This document shows positions 16,653 through 24,701 of a stretch of DNA of 34,557 nt, piece after piece. How positions within the stretch are numbered: the first letter of the stretch is position 1; each line of letters starts with the position of its first letter. Both the position numbers and the translations under genes were made by a program. A model generated the notes under the pieces. The model saw nothing but the letters and a program-made list of their open reading frames with translations. It had not been told where the DNA came from and searched no databases. Source of the DNA: Campylobacterales bacterium (GTDB taxonomy: Bacteria > Campylobacterota > Campylobacteria > Campylobacterales > Campylobacteraceae); NCBI GenBank assembly GCA_014859645.1, contig JACUTV010000015.1, forward strand, positions 1 to 34,557, read 5' to 3'.

Positions 16653-17102
16653 GTGAAAATTTTGGTTGACGCAGACGCGTTTCCCAATGCTCTCAAAGAA
16701 GTCCTTTTGCGCGCCGTACTAAAGCGCAAGATTCCCACTATCTTTGTGGCCAATAAACCCATCTCCACACCAAAAGAACCTTTTGTGGAGATGCGGGTGG
16801 TGGCCCAAGGGGCAGATGAAGCGGATCATTACATTGTAGAGCTGTGTGAAAGGACTGACGTGGTTATCACCGCAGATATCCCTCTAGCAGACCGCGTGAT
16901 TGCTAAAGGGGCGCTAGCCCTCGACCCGCGCGGTACGTTGTATGATGAGGAAAACATCAAGGGCTTGCTTGCTATGCGCAACCTCATGCAAGAGTTGCGT
17001 GATGGTGGACAAATCACGGGCGGCCCAAGCGCCATTGGCCCCAAAGACGTGCGGGCTTTTGCTGATGGACTAAATGGACTGTTGGGTAAAAAACGCGCTT
17101 AG
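16653..17102 (+). CDS. YaiI/YqxD-family (UPF0178, DUF188) protein
   Basis: A conserved protein of unknown activity with a PIN/NYN-like look: the acidic N-terminal LVDADAFP, then VVAQGADEADHYIVELCERTDVVITADIPLADRVI (acidic residues at AD and AD-I-PLAD). The C-terminal GGPSAIGPKDVRAFADGLN is diagnostic for the family. Length is 149 residues as usual. I use GTG 16653, one base after the helicase stop, because it starts the conserved domain directly. A frame extending upstream to 16512 lies inside the helicase gene and encodes no family sequence. The ribosome site is weak, so translation may depend on the helicase gene. Confidence 0.9.
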   Translation: MKILVDADAFPNALKEVLLRAVLKRKIPTIFVANKPISTPKEPFVEMRVVAQGADEADHYIVELCERTDVVITADIPLADRVIAKGALALDPRGTLYDEENIKGLLAMRNLMQELRDGGQITGGPSAIGPKDVRAFADGLNGLLGKKRA

Positions 17103-17110
17103 AATGCTAC

Positions 17111-17132
17111 TTTGTTGAAAAACTCCAACAAA
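17111..17132. terminator. Weak hairpin between converging genes
   Basis: TTTGTTG (17111-17117) pairs with CAACAAA (17126-17132) around an eight-base loop in the 37-base gap between converging genes. Neither side has a long T run, so the terminator role is uncertain. Confidence 0.35.
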
Positions 17133-17139
17133 ACACACA

Positions 17140-17910
17140 TCATTTTCCTTTACATGTAAGGAGTGTTTGCATTATTTGAATAGTCTCTTCGTCCAAAACC
17201 CCCTGTCTTATGCGTAAGGTTTCGATGATTTTTTCCCGTTGGCTTTGCGGTAGGTTTTGGCCAAATTTGACCTTCATGGTACGCTCGTTCGGCAAGAGGG
17301 CAAATACCGCTGTTTTTTCTAGCATCGCTTTATGCCCTTGGGAAGAAAGAGGTTCATGTTTTCCCTCGGGTTGGTGCTTTGCCATGAGCGCATTAAGGGC
17401 TGCAGCTTTTTCCGTAGCATCACTCAAAACGCGAATGGTTCCGTGAAAGATAACACTCGCAAAAAATTGGGTCGCAGGACACGCTAAGGTGGAGTGCGTT
17501 GCATAAGAAGGAACAAAAGCATAAGGCTTGACCACGTTAAAAGAAGCCTGTGGATTTGCCTCGATGAGGCGCATTTTTCGCCCCTCTTTAGCGCCATGAA
17601 ATACTATACACTCGTTCCACCATGCAAAATTAACAGGTACGCCATAAGGCGCGCCCTCCTCCGTGAGAGAAAGAGTGCCGTAGTCGCAGGTTTGCATCAA
17701 GGTTTTAAAGATGCCCTCGTCCTTACTGTCAAACTCTTGACGTCGCAAAATTGAGGGAGGAGTTGGGGCTTCTTCTAAAAGCACAATCCACACTTGACCC
17801 CCTTTTTCTACGGTTTTGAGCTCCCCGCTGTTGATGCGCTTGATGACGTTAAATTGACTCATCTTGTGCATGCGTGCGTAGCCTTGAATGGAAATAGGTG
17901 TTTCTCTCAT
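17140..17910 (-). CDS. Flavin split-barrel (pyridoxamine-phosphate-oxidase-like, NimA-like) protein with N-terminal DNA-binding-like segment
   Basis: The main domain (about residues 60-225) matches the FMN-binding split barrel of the NimA/PNPOx-like group: GAPYGVPVNFAWWNECIVFH, then GAKEGRKMRLIEANPQASFNVV and later VIFHGTIRVL. Such proteins are flavin or haem binders, some linked to nitroimidazole reduction; the substrate here is unknown. The first 50 residues (SIQGYARMHKMSQFNVIKRI, then GELKTVEKGGQVWIV) resemble an excisionase/MerR-like winged helix, an uncommon fusion. AAGGAAT precedes the ATG with good spacing. It is the last gene of the nine-gene minus-strand run. The final residues LLTCKGK are written by a TTACATGTAA palindrome. 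Confidence 0.8.
   Translation of the reverse strand: MRETPISIQGYARMHKMSQFNVIKRINSGELKTVEKGGQVWIVLLEEAPTPPSILRRQEFDSKDEGIFKTLMQTCDYGTLSLTEEGAPYGVPVNFAWWNECIVFHGAKEGRKMRLIEANPQASFNVVKPYAFVPSYATHSTLACPATQFFASVIFHGTIRVLSDATEKAAALNALMAKHQPEGKHEPLSSQGHKAMLEKTAVFALLPNERTMKVKFGQNLPQSQREKIIETLRIRQGVLDEETIQIMQTLLTCKGK
17150..17159. repeat. TTACATGTAA palindrome at the 3' end of the flavin split-barrel gene
   Basis: A perfect 10-base copy supplies Leu-Thr-Cys-Lys, three codons from the stop. Such a terminal position would tolerate an inserted or drifting element. Confidence 0.8.
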
Positions 17911-17915
17911 GGGGT

Positions 17916-18905
17916 TTATTCCTTACTGATGGCCATTAATTTTTCTTTACATGGTGCGTCGTTTACAAGGGTAATGGCTTCGTGATGGTGTTTGTAAGTT
18001 TTGTCGTAGTATTCCACAAGCAAAAGGGCGATAGTTGTGTCTAAATCACCCGCTTCAAAGGCAATGCAGAGGGCCTGTTTGGTTTCTTTGGAAATGAAGC
18101 GTGAGATTTTATCAAGGGCGTGGTAAAAAAAGGGTGCATCGATGGCTTCGTACTCTTTTTTGATACGCGCTACGCGCTCGTCTAAAGGCGCGGTGATGCG
18201 TATTTTTTTGCCTTGGTACATGGCGCGGTACAAAGAAGAAGGAAGCATGAGCTTGCCAATGCGTTTGCTCTCCCCTTCGATGAAACAAAAAGGGGCGTTT
18301 TCAACGCGTTTTAGTGCGCAAGCAAGAAGGTTTTGAAACATTTTTGTACTGGGTTGTGTCTGGGGTTGCCCGCCAAAAACCGACCCTTTGTGGCCCGCCA
18401 AGCCTTCTAAGTCAATCATCGGCGAAAGGTCATGTAACAGTTCCGTTTTGCCACATCCCGTGTTGCCAAAAAGGGTGATAAAAGGAGGAAGCACAGGAGT
18501 TTCAAGCAAGTTGACAACAACGTTTCGCACCCCTTTGTAGCCATGCTTAATGCGGTCCACACGGTAGCCAATCTGGTCTAAAATAAGACCAAAAGAAGCC
18601 GAACGCAACCCGCCTCTCGCACAATATAGAGCGATTTTTCCACCAGGGGGAACATGGGCGTGGACATAGGAAAGATGAGAAGAGACATTGGCGCAAATAT
18701 ACCCAGCTCCTAACACTTTTGCATAAAACTTTGACTCTTGTTTATACACGCACCCTACTTCGTGACGTTGGGCGTCATCTAGGGCAAACAAGTTGTGCGC
18801 TGTTGGAAAATGGGAGGTGGCAAACTCACTAGGACTGCGCGCATCGATGATTAAATCATACTGCGCGTATGTCTCAAAAAAGGCCTCAGGCTCGATGAGG
18901 CGCAT
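17916..18905 (-). CDS. mnmH: tRNA 2-selenouridine synthase MnmH (SelU)
   Basis: MnmH replaces sulfur by selenium in the wobble nucleoside mnm5s2U of tRNAs for Lys, Glu and Gln, through a geranylated intermediate, using selenophosphate. The N-terminal rhodanese domain has catalytic C95 in LYCARGGLRS, and DARSPSEF starts the domain. A P-loop GNTGCGKT lies at residues 147-154, followed by DLEGLAGHKGSVFGG and FIEGESKRIGKL. The 329 residues are slightly short for the family (about 350-365). It starts in a TAATG overlap with the HIT gene. Its presence implies a selD gene elsewhere and active selenium metabolism. Confidence 0.93.
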   Translation of the reverse strand: MRLIEPEAFFETYAQYDLIIDARSPSEFATSHFPTAHNLFALDDAQRHEVGCVYKQESKFYAKVLGAGYICANVSSHLSYVHAHVPPGGKIALYCARGGLRSASFGLILDQIGYRVDRIKHGYKGVRNVVVNLLETPVLPPFITLFGNTGCGKTELLHDLSPMIDLEGLAGHKGSVFGGQPQTQPSTKMFQNLLACALKRVENAPFCFIEGESKRIGKLMLPSSLYRAMYQGKKIRITAPLDERVARIKKEYEAIDAPFFYHALDKISRFISKETKQALCIAFEAGDLDTTIALLLVEYYDKTYKHHHEAITLVNDAPCKEKLMAISKE

Positions 18906-19405
18906 TAGTATGTGGACATTTTAAAATGTTCTAAAGAAGCTTGTTTGAGGCGCTCATAAATGCCCTCAAAGGGGACACCGTGCACACGTATCTCTCCGAT
19001 GGTGGTGATAAAGTTGGTATCTTTTTGCCACCTAGGGACGAGATGATAATGCACATGTTCAGCAATGCCAGCTCCCGCGCACTCACCCAAGTTCATCCCG
19101 ATATTGACCCCTAAAACTCCAAAGGTTTCTTTGAGCATTTTCACGCCCGTGCGCACATGGGCACTCATTTGATCCCACACCACTTCGTCCAAGGTTTCGA
19201 TGGCACTGGTATGTTCATAGGGAATAATCATAAAATGGCCCGGCGTGTAAGGATAGCGGTTCATCACCCCATAACAGTGGGTGTCGCGAAACAAAACACC
19301 CAAGGCCTCGTCGTCTTCTGGCGTGTCGGTAATGTGACAAAAGACACAGCCTTGCCCATTGCTCATAAAATATTCACTGCGCCACGGCGCGTACAATCCT
19401 TCCAT
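18905..19405 (-). CDS. HIT-family nucleotide hydrolase/transferase
   Basis: HIT proteins act on nucleoside phosphates such as adenosine 5'-phosphoramidate or diadenosine polyphosphates. The catalytic motif HVHYHLVPRW is at residues 117-126. The N-terminal CVFCHI (C20, C23) and two histidines (H24, H65) could form a zinc site as in the ApaH-like/Fhit branch. GVMNRYPYTPGHFMIIPYEH is the usual second element. Length is 166 residues. It begins in a TGATG overlap with trpC and ends in a TAATG overlap with mnmH. The exact substrate is unknown. Confidence 0.92.
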   Translation of the reverse strand: MEGLYAPWRSEYFMSNGQGCVFCHITDTPEDDEALGVLFRDTHCYGVMNRYPYTPGHFMIIPYEHTSAIETLDEVVWDQMSAHVRTGVKMLKETFGVLGVNIGMNLGECAGAGIAEHVHYHLVPRWQKDTNFITTIGEIRVHGVPFEGIYERLKQASLEHFKMSTY

Positions 19406-20193
19406 CAGTCCACCTTTTTAAACGCACGTAGCGCTTCTTCGATGTTTGCTTGACGCATAAAATGTTCTCCAATCAAAAAGGCATCCGCCCCTACCTTGCT
19501 CAAATGGGCAATGGTTTCTTTGCAGTCCACCCCACTTTCCGCCACGATGATTTTTCCATTAGGAATAAGAGGCATGAGTTTTTCGGTGAGGTTCATGTCC
19601 ATTTCAAAGGTTTCCAAGTTGCGGTGGTTGATACCGATGATGTCCGCACCTGCAAAAATAGCTTTGGTTAAATCTTCCTTGTCATGAATCTCTACGAGCG
19701 CTTCCATGCCAAGATGACGGGTGTATTCAAGCAGTTCTTTAAGCTCTTTGCGACTAAGTGCTGTGGCAATGAGTAGAACAAAATCTGCCCCATACACCAA
19801 CGCTTCGACCAGTTGGTATTTGTCGACAATAAAGTCTTTGCGCAGCAGTGGCGTTGCCACATAGCGGCGAATTTGGGTGAGGTATTCTAAGTCGCCTTGA
19901 AAAAAATGGGGTTCGGTGAGGACTGAAATAGCGTTTGCACCGCCTCTTTCGTAACTTTGGGCAATGACAAGCGGGTCAAAATCTTCCCGAATCACCCCCT
20001 TGCTAGGGCTTGCTTTTTTGACCTCCGCGATGATGCGATAAGGCTCTTCTTTGGTTGCTTTTAGGTAAGGGAAAATATCGCGCGGGGGGTAGTTATTGTA
20101 CGCCAAAGAGCGTCCTAGCCACTCTAATGGGTACTCTACTTTGCGGCGTTCTAAATCTTCTTTGGTTTGTCTTATAATCTTGTCTAAAATCAT
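19405..20193 (-). CDS. trpC: Indole-3-glycerol phosphate synthase TrpC
   Basis: TrpC closes the indole ring from CdRP in tryptophan synthesis. The TIM-barrel signature [15 protein letters not shown] contains catalytic K59 and SPSKG at 62-66. Further family motifs are [36 protein letters not shown] and ESGV. The 262 residues are a monofunctional form, not fused to TrpF. It stands apart from other trp genes in an operon of mixed function, an arrangement I recall from Campylobacter. The start overlaps the lipoprotein stop (ATGA). Confidence 0.96.
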   Translation of the reverse strand: MILDKIIRQTKEDLERRKVEYPLEWLGRSLAYNNYPPRDIFPYLKATKEEPYRIIAEVKKASPSKGVIREDFDPLVIAQSYERGGANAISVLTEPHFFQGDLEYLTQIRRYVATPLLRKDFIVDKYQLVEALVYGADFVLLIATALSRKELKELLEYTRHLGMEALVEIHDKEDLTKAIFAGADIIGINHRNLETFEMDMNLTEKLMPLIPNGKIIVAESGVDCKETIAHLSKVGADAFLIGEHFMRQANIEEALRAFKKVD

Positions 20194-21461
20194 TCACTCT
20201 TCCTTATGCATGCGTTGATTTTTTCATAATGCTCTTTGACTTCAGGTTCATTGATGGTATTTAGAATGGACACCATGAGGTCGTGGGCTTCTTGGCATCG
20301 TCCTAGTTTGTAATACCCCCACGCCAAAGAGTCAATGTAATAGGGAGAATCAGGCTCTTTTACCAAAGCACGCTTTACAAGCGCCACGCCTTTGGCGACA
20401 TCCACGTCGTGGTCAATGAGCAAATACCCGTAGTAGTTTAAGTACAAGGGTTCTTCAAGGGTTTTGATGACTTTTTCAAATTTTGCAGAGACAGAAGAGA
20501 GTAAGGTTTTTGTGATAGCGTCTTTGTGGTGTTCGTACTCATAAATGGCCATCCTTCCAAGGTAATTAAGCTCTCCTGAGTCCTCGTACGCGCGTTTGGC
20601 GACGTCGTGTGCTTTGCCAAACGCTTTGCGTGAGGCATGCAAATCCATGAGCATCAAAGGGTCGTGGTTGCTTTGATTTAAAAATGCAATAGCACCCGCA
20701 AAATCGCGTTTAAACAAAAGAAGTTCCACCACTTTGGCGGCGTATTGGTCTTCCTTTTGCCCTTCGTAGAGCATTTTATAGGTCGAAATAAGCCCATCAA
20801 TATTTTTTGTTTTGCCGTAAATTTGCACCAAACGGTAGCAGATGGGCTTGGTACATCCGTTCATCCTTCGGACTGTTTCAAGGTAGGAGATGGCTTCGTT
20901 GGTGCGGTCAAGATGAACATCTAGCAAATCCACAATCGCTAGCAAGGATTCTTCGCTTTGAGATTCTGCATAAATAGAATCATAGTACTTTAGCGCAAGG
21001 TCGTATTCTTTGAGGTGAAAATGAATCGAGCCTAAAATCGTCAGGTTTTGTTCGGTTTTTTCCCGCTCTATAAGCCGAAGCATTTGCATTTTTGCTTCTT
21101 CAAAGGCTTTGTTGTTGAGTAAAACCCCTACATGTACACGCACCACATCCCCATCTTCTGGCGTGTGGGCAAGGGCTTTTTCCAGTAGGCTCTCCACGGG
21201 AAGCGCGGCAGAAAAGCCTATGTTTAACGCTTCTTTGATGTATTCGAGCTTATTAGTGCGGTCAAACAGTTCTTCAAACATATACAATGCTGTTTTTGCA
21301 TCGCCTTCGTGGTACGCCACCAGTGCTTGAAGGGCCATTAAGTCTTCTCCCTCAAAACTGTAACGCGGTGGCGAAGGAAGAGGAACATCAGTTGTAGAAA
21401 CAGCGCATCCTCCCAAAAAAAGAGTAGCAATTAGCGCGATAAGCAAATAATACCGGGACAT
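20190..21461 (-). CDS. TPR-containing outer-membrane-type lipoprotein, unknown function
   Basis: The N-terminus [19 protein letters not shown] ends in a lipobox (LGGC, modified C19). Ala at +2 fits sorting to the outer membrane. The remainder is helical with tetratricopeptide-like units, for example [40 protein letters not shown] and, near the end, [21 protein letters not shown] cannot name a specific role; a scaffold in envelope assembly is plausible by analogy with other TPR lipoproteins. Length is 423 residues. GGAGAAA precedes the ATG. The first 31 bases overlap the 3' end of the upstream YkgJ-like gene. A TACATGTA copy at 21129-21136 encodes Val-His-Val. Confidence 0.87.
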   Translation of the reverse strand: MSRYYLLIALIATLFLGGCAVSTTDVPLPSPPRYSFEGEDLMALQALVAYHEGDAKTALYMFEELFDRTNKLEYIKEALNIGFSAALPVESLLEKALAHTPEDGDVVRVHVGVLLNNKAFEEAKMQMLRLIEREKTEQNLTILGSIHFHLKEYDLALKYYDSIYAESQSEESLLAIVDLLDVHLDRTNEAISYLETVRRMNGCTKPICYRLVQIYGKTKNIDGLISTYKMLYEGQKEDQYAAKVVELLLFKRDFAGAIAFLNQSNHDPLMLMDLHASRKAFGKAHDVAKRAYEDSGELNYLGRMAIYEYEHHKDAITKTLLSSVSAKFEKVIKTLEEPLYLNYYGYLLIDHDVDVAKGVALVKRALVKEPDSPYYIDSLAWGYYKLGRCQEAHDLMVSILNTINEPEVKEHYEKINACIRKSE

Positions 21462-21811
21462 TCTTTCTCCACTTCATCAATATGATGTTTAAAATAATTC
21501 CAAAACGGAAAGGTGCGACACTGGCTTGGTCTGACATCGTAAATACTGCACCCGCGTTTTTCAGTGTCAAAAAAGAGACAAGCCACCCCACTTTCGTGCG
21601 GAACCTCTTTGATACTAAAACGGTACGACTCTTTAAACAAATACTGTTCCACAAATGCCGCTTCTTCCATCTTTAAAAAGGCGGCAATTGCGCGGATTTC
21701 TTTTGGGCTTACCCAAATGTAACCGCTCTCCCCAATACAGCAATTGCCTTTACATGTAGCGCATGCTGTGGGGTCAAAAGCATACTCATACCCCTCTTGT
21801 TGCATCAGCAT
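21431..21811 (-). CDS. YkgJ-family cysteine-cluster protein
   Basis: The family carries a conserved set of cysteines that chelates iron (Fe-S) or zinc; its physiological role is not settled. Here C17, C20, C24 and C25 (CATCKGNCC), then C78, C88 and C98 (GCSIYDVRPSQCRTFPFW), plus C118 and C123 near the end, match the pattern. Length is 126 residues from ATG 21811; ATG 21805 is an alternative that overlaps the methyltransferase stop in TGATG. A TACATGTA copy (21751-21758) writes part of the first cysteine motif (Ala-Thr-Cys-Lys), so at least here it encodes a conserved ligand residue. Confidence 0.88.
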   Translation of the reverse strand: MLMQQEGYEYAFDPTACATCKGNCCIGESGYIWVSPKEIRAIAAFLKMEEAAFVEQYLFKESYRFSIKEVPHESGVACLFFDTEKRGCSIYDVRPSQCRTFPFWNYFKHHIDEVEKECPGIICLSR

Positions 21812-22494
21812 GAAACACTCACCGTCGCGGCTTTGCTAAAAATAGCTTGGGCTTGAGGCGTTGGGCCATCGTTGTCATTTACAACCAGTGGTGGCAAAAT
21901 CTCACACAAGCTTTTAGAGGAGCGCTTTGCTTCTAAGAGCACCAAAGAAGCGGATTTTGACGCTTTTGGGTACACGCATTGTAACGTAGTCAAGGTAAGA
22001 TGCGCGTCGTGAAGGTGCTGCATAATTGCTCCTAATTGTTTTGCATCATAGCAAAATAGCAGTTTGCCGTGGGGTTTTAGCACCCGTTTGACGTGGGCTA
22101 AAAAATCACCCAAGGGCAAATGGGTGTTGTAACGGCTTGTGTGCACATGCAGGTCTTGGCTTTTTTGGGTGCCATCATGGTAAAAGGGTGGATTGCTGAT
22201 GATAACATCCATGGCTTGATGCCACGAGAGGGAGAGAAAATCCCCCTCTTCCACGCGCAATTCAAGGGCGTTTTCTTGCGCATTTTGCGCCGTCAATGCC
22301 ACATTTTGCGCTTGAATATCGATGGCGTGCATAGTGCATTTAGGGACATCGCGCTTGATGAGCAGCCCTAACACTCCGCACCCACACCCCACATCCAACA
22401 CGTCGCCGCTACATCCTTGGCGCAAGATGAAATCGTACAGCATCAAGGTGTCGCTGTTGTAGCGGTAGCCGTTGCTAGGTTGCAGTAAACGCAC
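21805..22494 (-). CDS. N6-adenine methyltransferase, TrmN6-like
   Basis: A class I SAM-dependent methyltransferase. The SAM loop VLDVGCGCGVLGLL is at residues 32-45, the acidic strand end at AIDI (57-60), and the catalytic N6-adenine motif NPPF at 101-104. The N-terminal NGYRYNSDTLMLYDFI is typical of the tRNA1(Val) A37 methyltransferase group (YfiC/TrmN6). It starts with GTG in a TAGTG overlap with the coiled-coil gene. Length is 229 residues. The tRNA target is inferred from the family and not shown by the sequence. Confidence 0.85.
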   Translation of the reverse strand: MRLLQPSNGYRYNSDTLMLYDFILRQGCSGDVLDVGCGCGVLGLLIKRDVPKCTMHAIDIQAQNVALTAQNAQENALELRVEEGDFLSLSWHQAMDVIISNPPFYHDGTQKSQDLHVHTSRYNTHLPLGDFLAHVKRVLKPHGKLLFCYDAKQLGAIMQHLHDAHLTLTTLQCVYPKASKSASLVLLEAKRSSKSLCEILPPLVVNDNDGPTPQAQAIFSKAATVSVSC

Positions 22495-24698
22495 TAGCGG
22501 TACACTCGAATCACAAACCCGCGTTTGTTGGGCACCTCGACCAAATCCGAAGAGTAGCTCACCCTTGCAAGCCCATCAAAATAAGCTTCTATCAGTTTCC
22601 CACCCGTCGCGGCGCGCTCTTTTCCAAGCCCTAAGTTAGAAAGACGCGTGAGGCGTTTGATTTCCTCTTTAGGAATGCCCAAGCGCGTCTCTTGCTCTAC
22701 GCGTTTTAGCGTGGCAAACCCGCCATCATCGACAATGGGAAGCACTTCAAAAAAATGGGAAGCTTCATACTCTTTTAAAAATTCTTCCACGCGCCCTTTA
22801 CATGTAAGGGAGGCCTCATTGGTACCACTTTCCATGTCATCGCATGCAATTGACGCCAAAAGTTCGGGTTTTTTAAGCACAGCGTCTTTAAGGAGGGCTT
22901 GACTCTCCTTTTGTTCTTGCATCAACGCCACGTTGAGTTGCTCGATTTTAGCCTCATAAGCCCCTTCGCGTGCCTTGATTTCTTGTTGCAACACTTCAAA
23001 CTCTTCTTTGAGTGCTAAGAGTTGTTTGTCTTGTGTTTGTTTTAGGCTGCCGTTTTCTTTTTGAAGCTTTTCGTGGGTTTCTTCAAGGGTTTTGAGGGTG
23101 TTTTTTAACCCTCCCATTTGCGCTTCTAGCGCAGCAATTTGCTGACGGTGTTTGGCTTCAAGGGCATCGATATGGGTTGTGGCCTTGGTGATAATCAGGC
23201 TACGCTCTTGCTCTAGGGCGATGATTTTTTCATTGAGGGTGTGGTAATTTTTTGCATGCTTGTCTTCGTTGCTTGCGAGGGCTTGGGTGATATTTCCCCC
23301 TGTTTTTTGCAACGACGCCTCTAGTGTTGCAATCTTTACATGTAAGGTTTTTTCCACGTTTGCTGCTTCTTCTAGGGCTTTGACCTGAGTTGCGAGTTGT
23401 TGTTTTAGCTCATCAATGTACGCATTTTCTCTCTCTTCGCTGTGCAAACTTTGAGATTTGATTTCTTCAAGGGCTTTGGCATACGCTTTGTCTTTTTGGG
23501 CAACCCGCTCTTGGGCGATGCGTTCAATCTCTTTGATGTTATCCGCAAGCTCTTTTTTTTGTGTTTCGAGGGTGCTAATTTGCGTTTGCACAACTGCTAG
23601 CGCCTCTTTGTGTCCTTCTTGAAGTTTTTCGCGGGCCAAGCGTTCTTGTTGTACTTTGCCTTCAAGTTCAATGGCTTGCGTGCGCAAGGTGCTGAGGGTT
23701 TGTTCATGCGCACTCATGAGCGCATTGACTTCACTGTTTTTTTGCGTAATTTCTTGATAATGGGCTTGTTTTAGCGCGCTCATTTCTTGCAATACTTTTT
23801 GCACTGCTTCGTTGTATTTTCGCTCTTGGGCTAAAATCTCACGGGTGTGATTTGTGAGAATCACGTTTTGTTCCGCCTCTTTTTCGCGTAGCATGTTGCG
23901 CAGTTGGTCGGTGTCATTTTTGCTCTCGCGCAAGGCTTTTTCTTTTTCATCCAGCAACGCACTCATTTTATCTTGGAGCGCTTTGTGCTGCTCCAAAAGA
24001 TAACGGTTTTTTTCTGCCAAGGTGGAGTTGCTGATACGTTGTTCTTTGGTGGCGACACTGATTTCTTTATCTGTTTGCATAGACTGTTCGCGCAACTCTT
24101 TTTGCAGTTCATACAAGGTGTTTTCCAAGCCTACAATCTTGGTTTCATACTCCCGTGAAGCGCGCATAGACTCTTGTTGTAAGTCGTTGATGCGGCGTGT
24201 GAGGTCGTTGATGTTTTGGTAGTGCTGTTGCTCGGCTTGGTTCATGGTTTCTAGGTTTTGCGTTTGGAGTTTTTGACGCTCTTTATCAAGGGCTTTTTTT
24301 TCATCATTTAGCCTGATGGCAAGTTCCCAGTTTTTATTTGCCAAATCCAAATTGTCTTGAAATAAAAAGCGGTTTTTTTGGCGCAAGGTAAGCACTTGTG
24401 CTTTTAATTCCTCTGAAGTTCCTTCGATGGGCGTTTCTACTTCCACGGCAAGCTCTTTGGTTTGCGAAGGCACAACACCTAAAGAGGCAATGGCCTGAAC
24501 GTCGTTTTTATGAATGTATTCTCGCTGAATATCCCCCGGCAAATCCTCAAAGCGCGTGAGCGTTTGAGGCTTCTGCTTGGCAACCGATTCGCCAGGAGAA
24601 ATACTGTACATGTAAACCGCTCCTACTCCAAAAACAAACAACCCGCCCAATGCCATACTTAAGGCAATAACAGGCAAAGAACGCCCTTTATGCTCCAT
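22494..24698 (-). CDS. Membrane-anchored long coiled-coil protein with conserved-looking C-terminal domain, unknown
   Basis: The 734-residue protein has one membrane segment (about residues 8-32). A very long heptad-rich coiled coil follows from about 90 to 610 (for example LTRRINDLQQESMRAS, LAEKNRYLLEQHKALQDKM). A distinct globular end covers about residues 614-734. That end carries two cysteines, C619 and C633, and motifs such as FFEVLPIVDDGGF, LGLGKERAATGGKLI and KRGFVIRVY, which loosely recall an OmpA-like topology; that comparison is weak. With the anchor at the N-terminus the rod would project into the periplasm and could span toward the outer membrane. It starts three bases after the oxidoreductase stop. 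Three palindromes lie in it; one writes C633. Confidence 0.8.
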   Translation of the reverse strand: MEHKGRSLPVIALSMALGGLFVFGVGAVYMYSISPGESVAKQKPQTLTRFEDLPGDIQREYIHKNDVQAIASLGVVPSQTKELAVEVETPIEGTSEELKAQVLTLRQKNRFLFQDNLDLANKNWELAIRLNDEKKALDKERQKLQTQNLETMNQAEQQHYQNINDLTRRINDLQQESMRASREYETKIVGLENTLYELQKELREQSMQTDKEISVATKEQRISNSTLAEKNRYLLEQHKALQDKMSALLDEKEKALRESKNDTDQLRNMLREKEAEQNVILTNHTREILAQERKYNEAVQKVLQEMSALKQAHYQEITQKNSEVNALMSAHEQTLSTLRTQAIELEGKVQQERLAREKLQEGHKEALAVVQTQISTLETQKKELADNIKEIERIAQERVAQKDKAYAKALEEIKSQSLHSEERENAYIDELKQQLATQVKALEEAANVEKTLHVKIATLEASLQKTGGNITQALASNEDKHAKNYHTLNEKIIALEQERSLIITKATTHIDALEAKHRQQIAALEAQMGGLKNTLKTLEETHEKLQKENGSLKQTQDKQLLALKEEFEVLQQEIKAREGAYEAKIEQLNVALMQEQKESQALLKDAVLKKPELLASIACDDMESGTNEASLTCKGRVEEFLKEYEASHFFEVLPIVDDGGFATLKRVEQETRLGIPKEEIKRLTRLSNLGLGKERAATGGKLIEAYFDGLARVSYSSDLVEVPNKRGFVIRVYR
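22798..22807. repeat. TTACATGTAA palindrome in the coiled-coil gene (C-terminal domain)
   Basis: A perfect 10-base copy read as Leu-Thr-Cys-Lys. It encodes one of the two cysteines of the C-terminal domain. Confidence 0.8.
23336..23345. repeat. TTACATGTAA palindrome in the coiled-coil gene (rod)
   Basis: A perfect 10-base copy read as Leu-His-Val-Lys within the heptad region. A third, partial copy (TACATGTA, 24607-24614) lies in the membrane segment. Confidence 0.8.
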
Positions 24699-24701
24699 AA
24701 A

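Noticed and set aside
16211-16768. An antisense frame across the helicase end and the next gene
   Set aside because: It spans two genes with clear conserved motifs on the plus strand and has no motif of its own.
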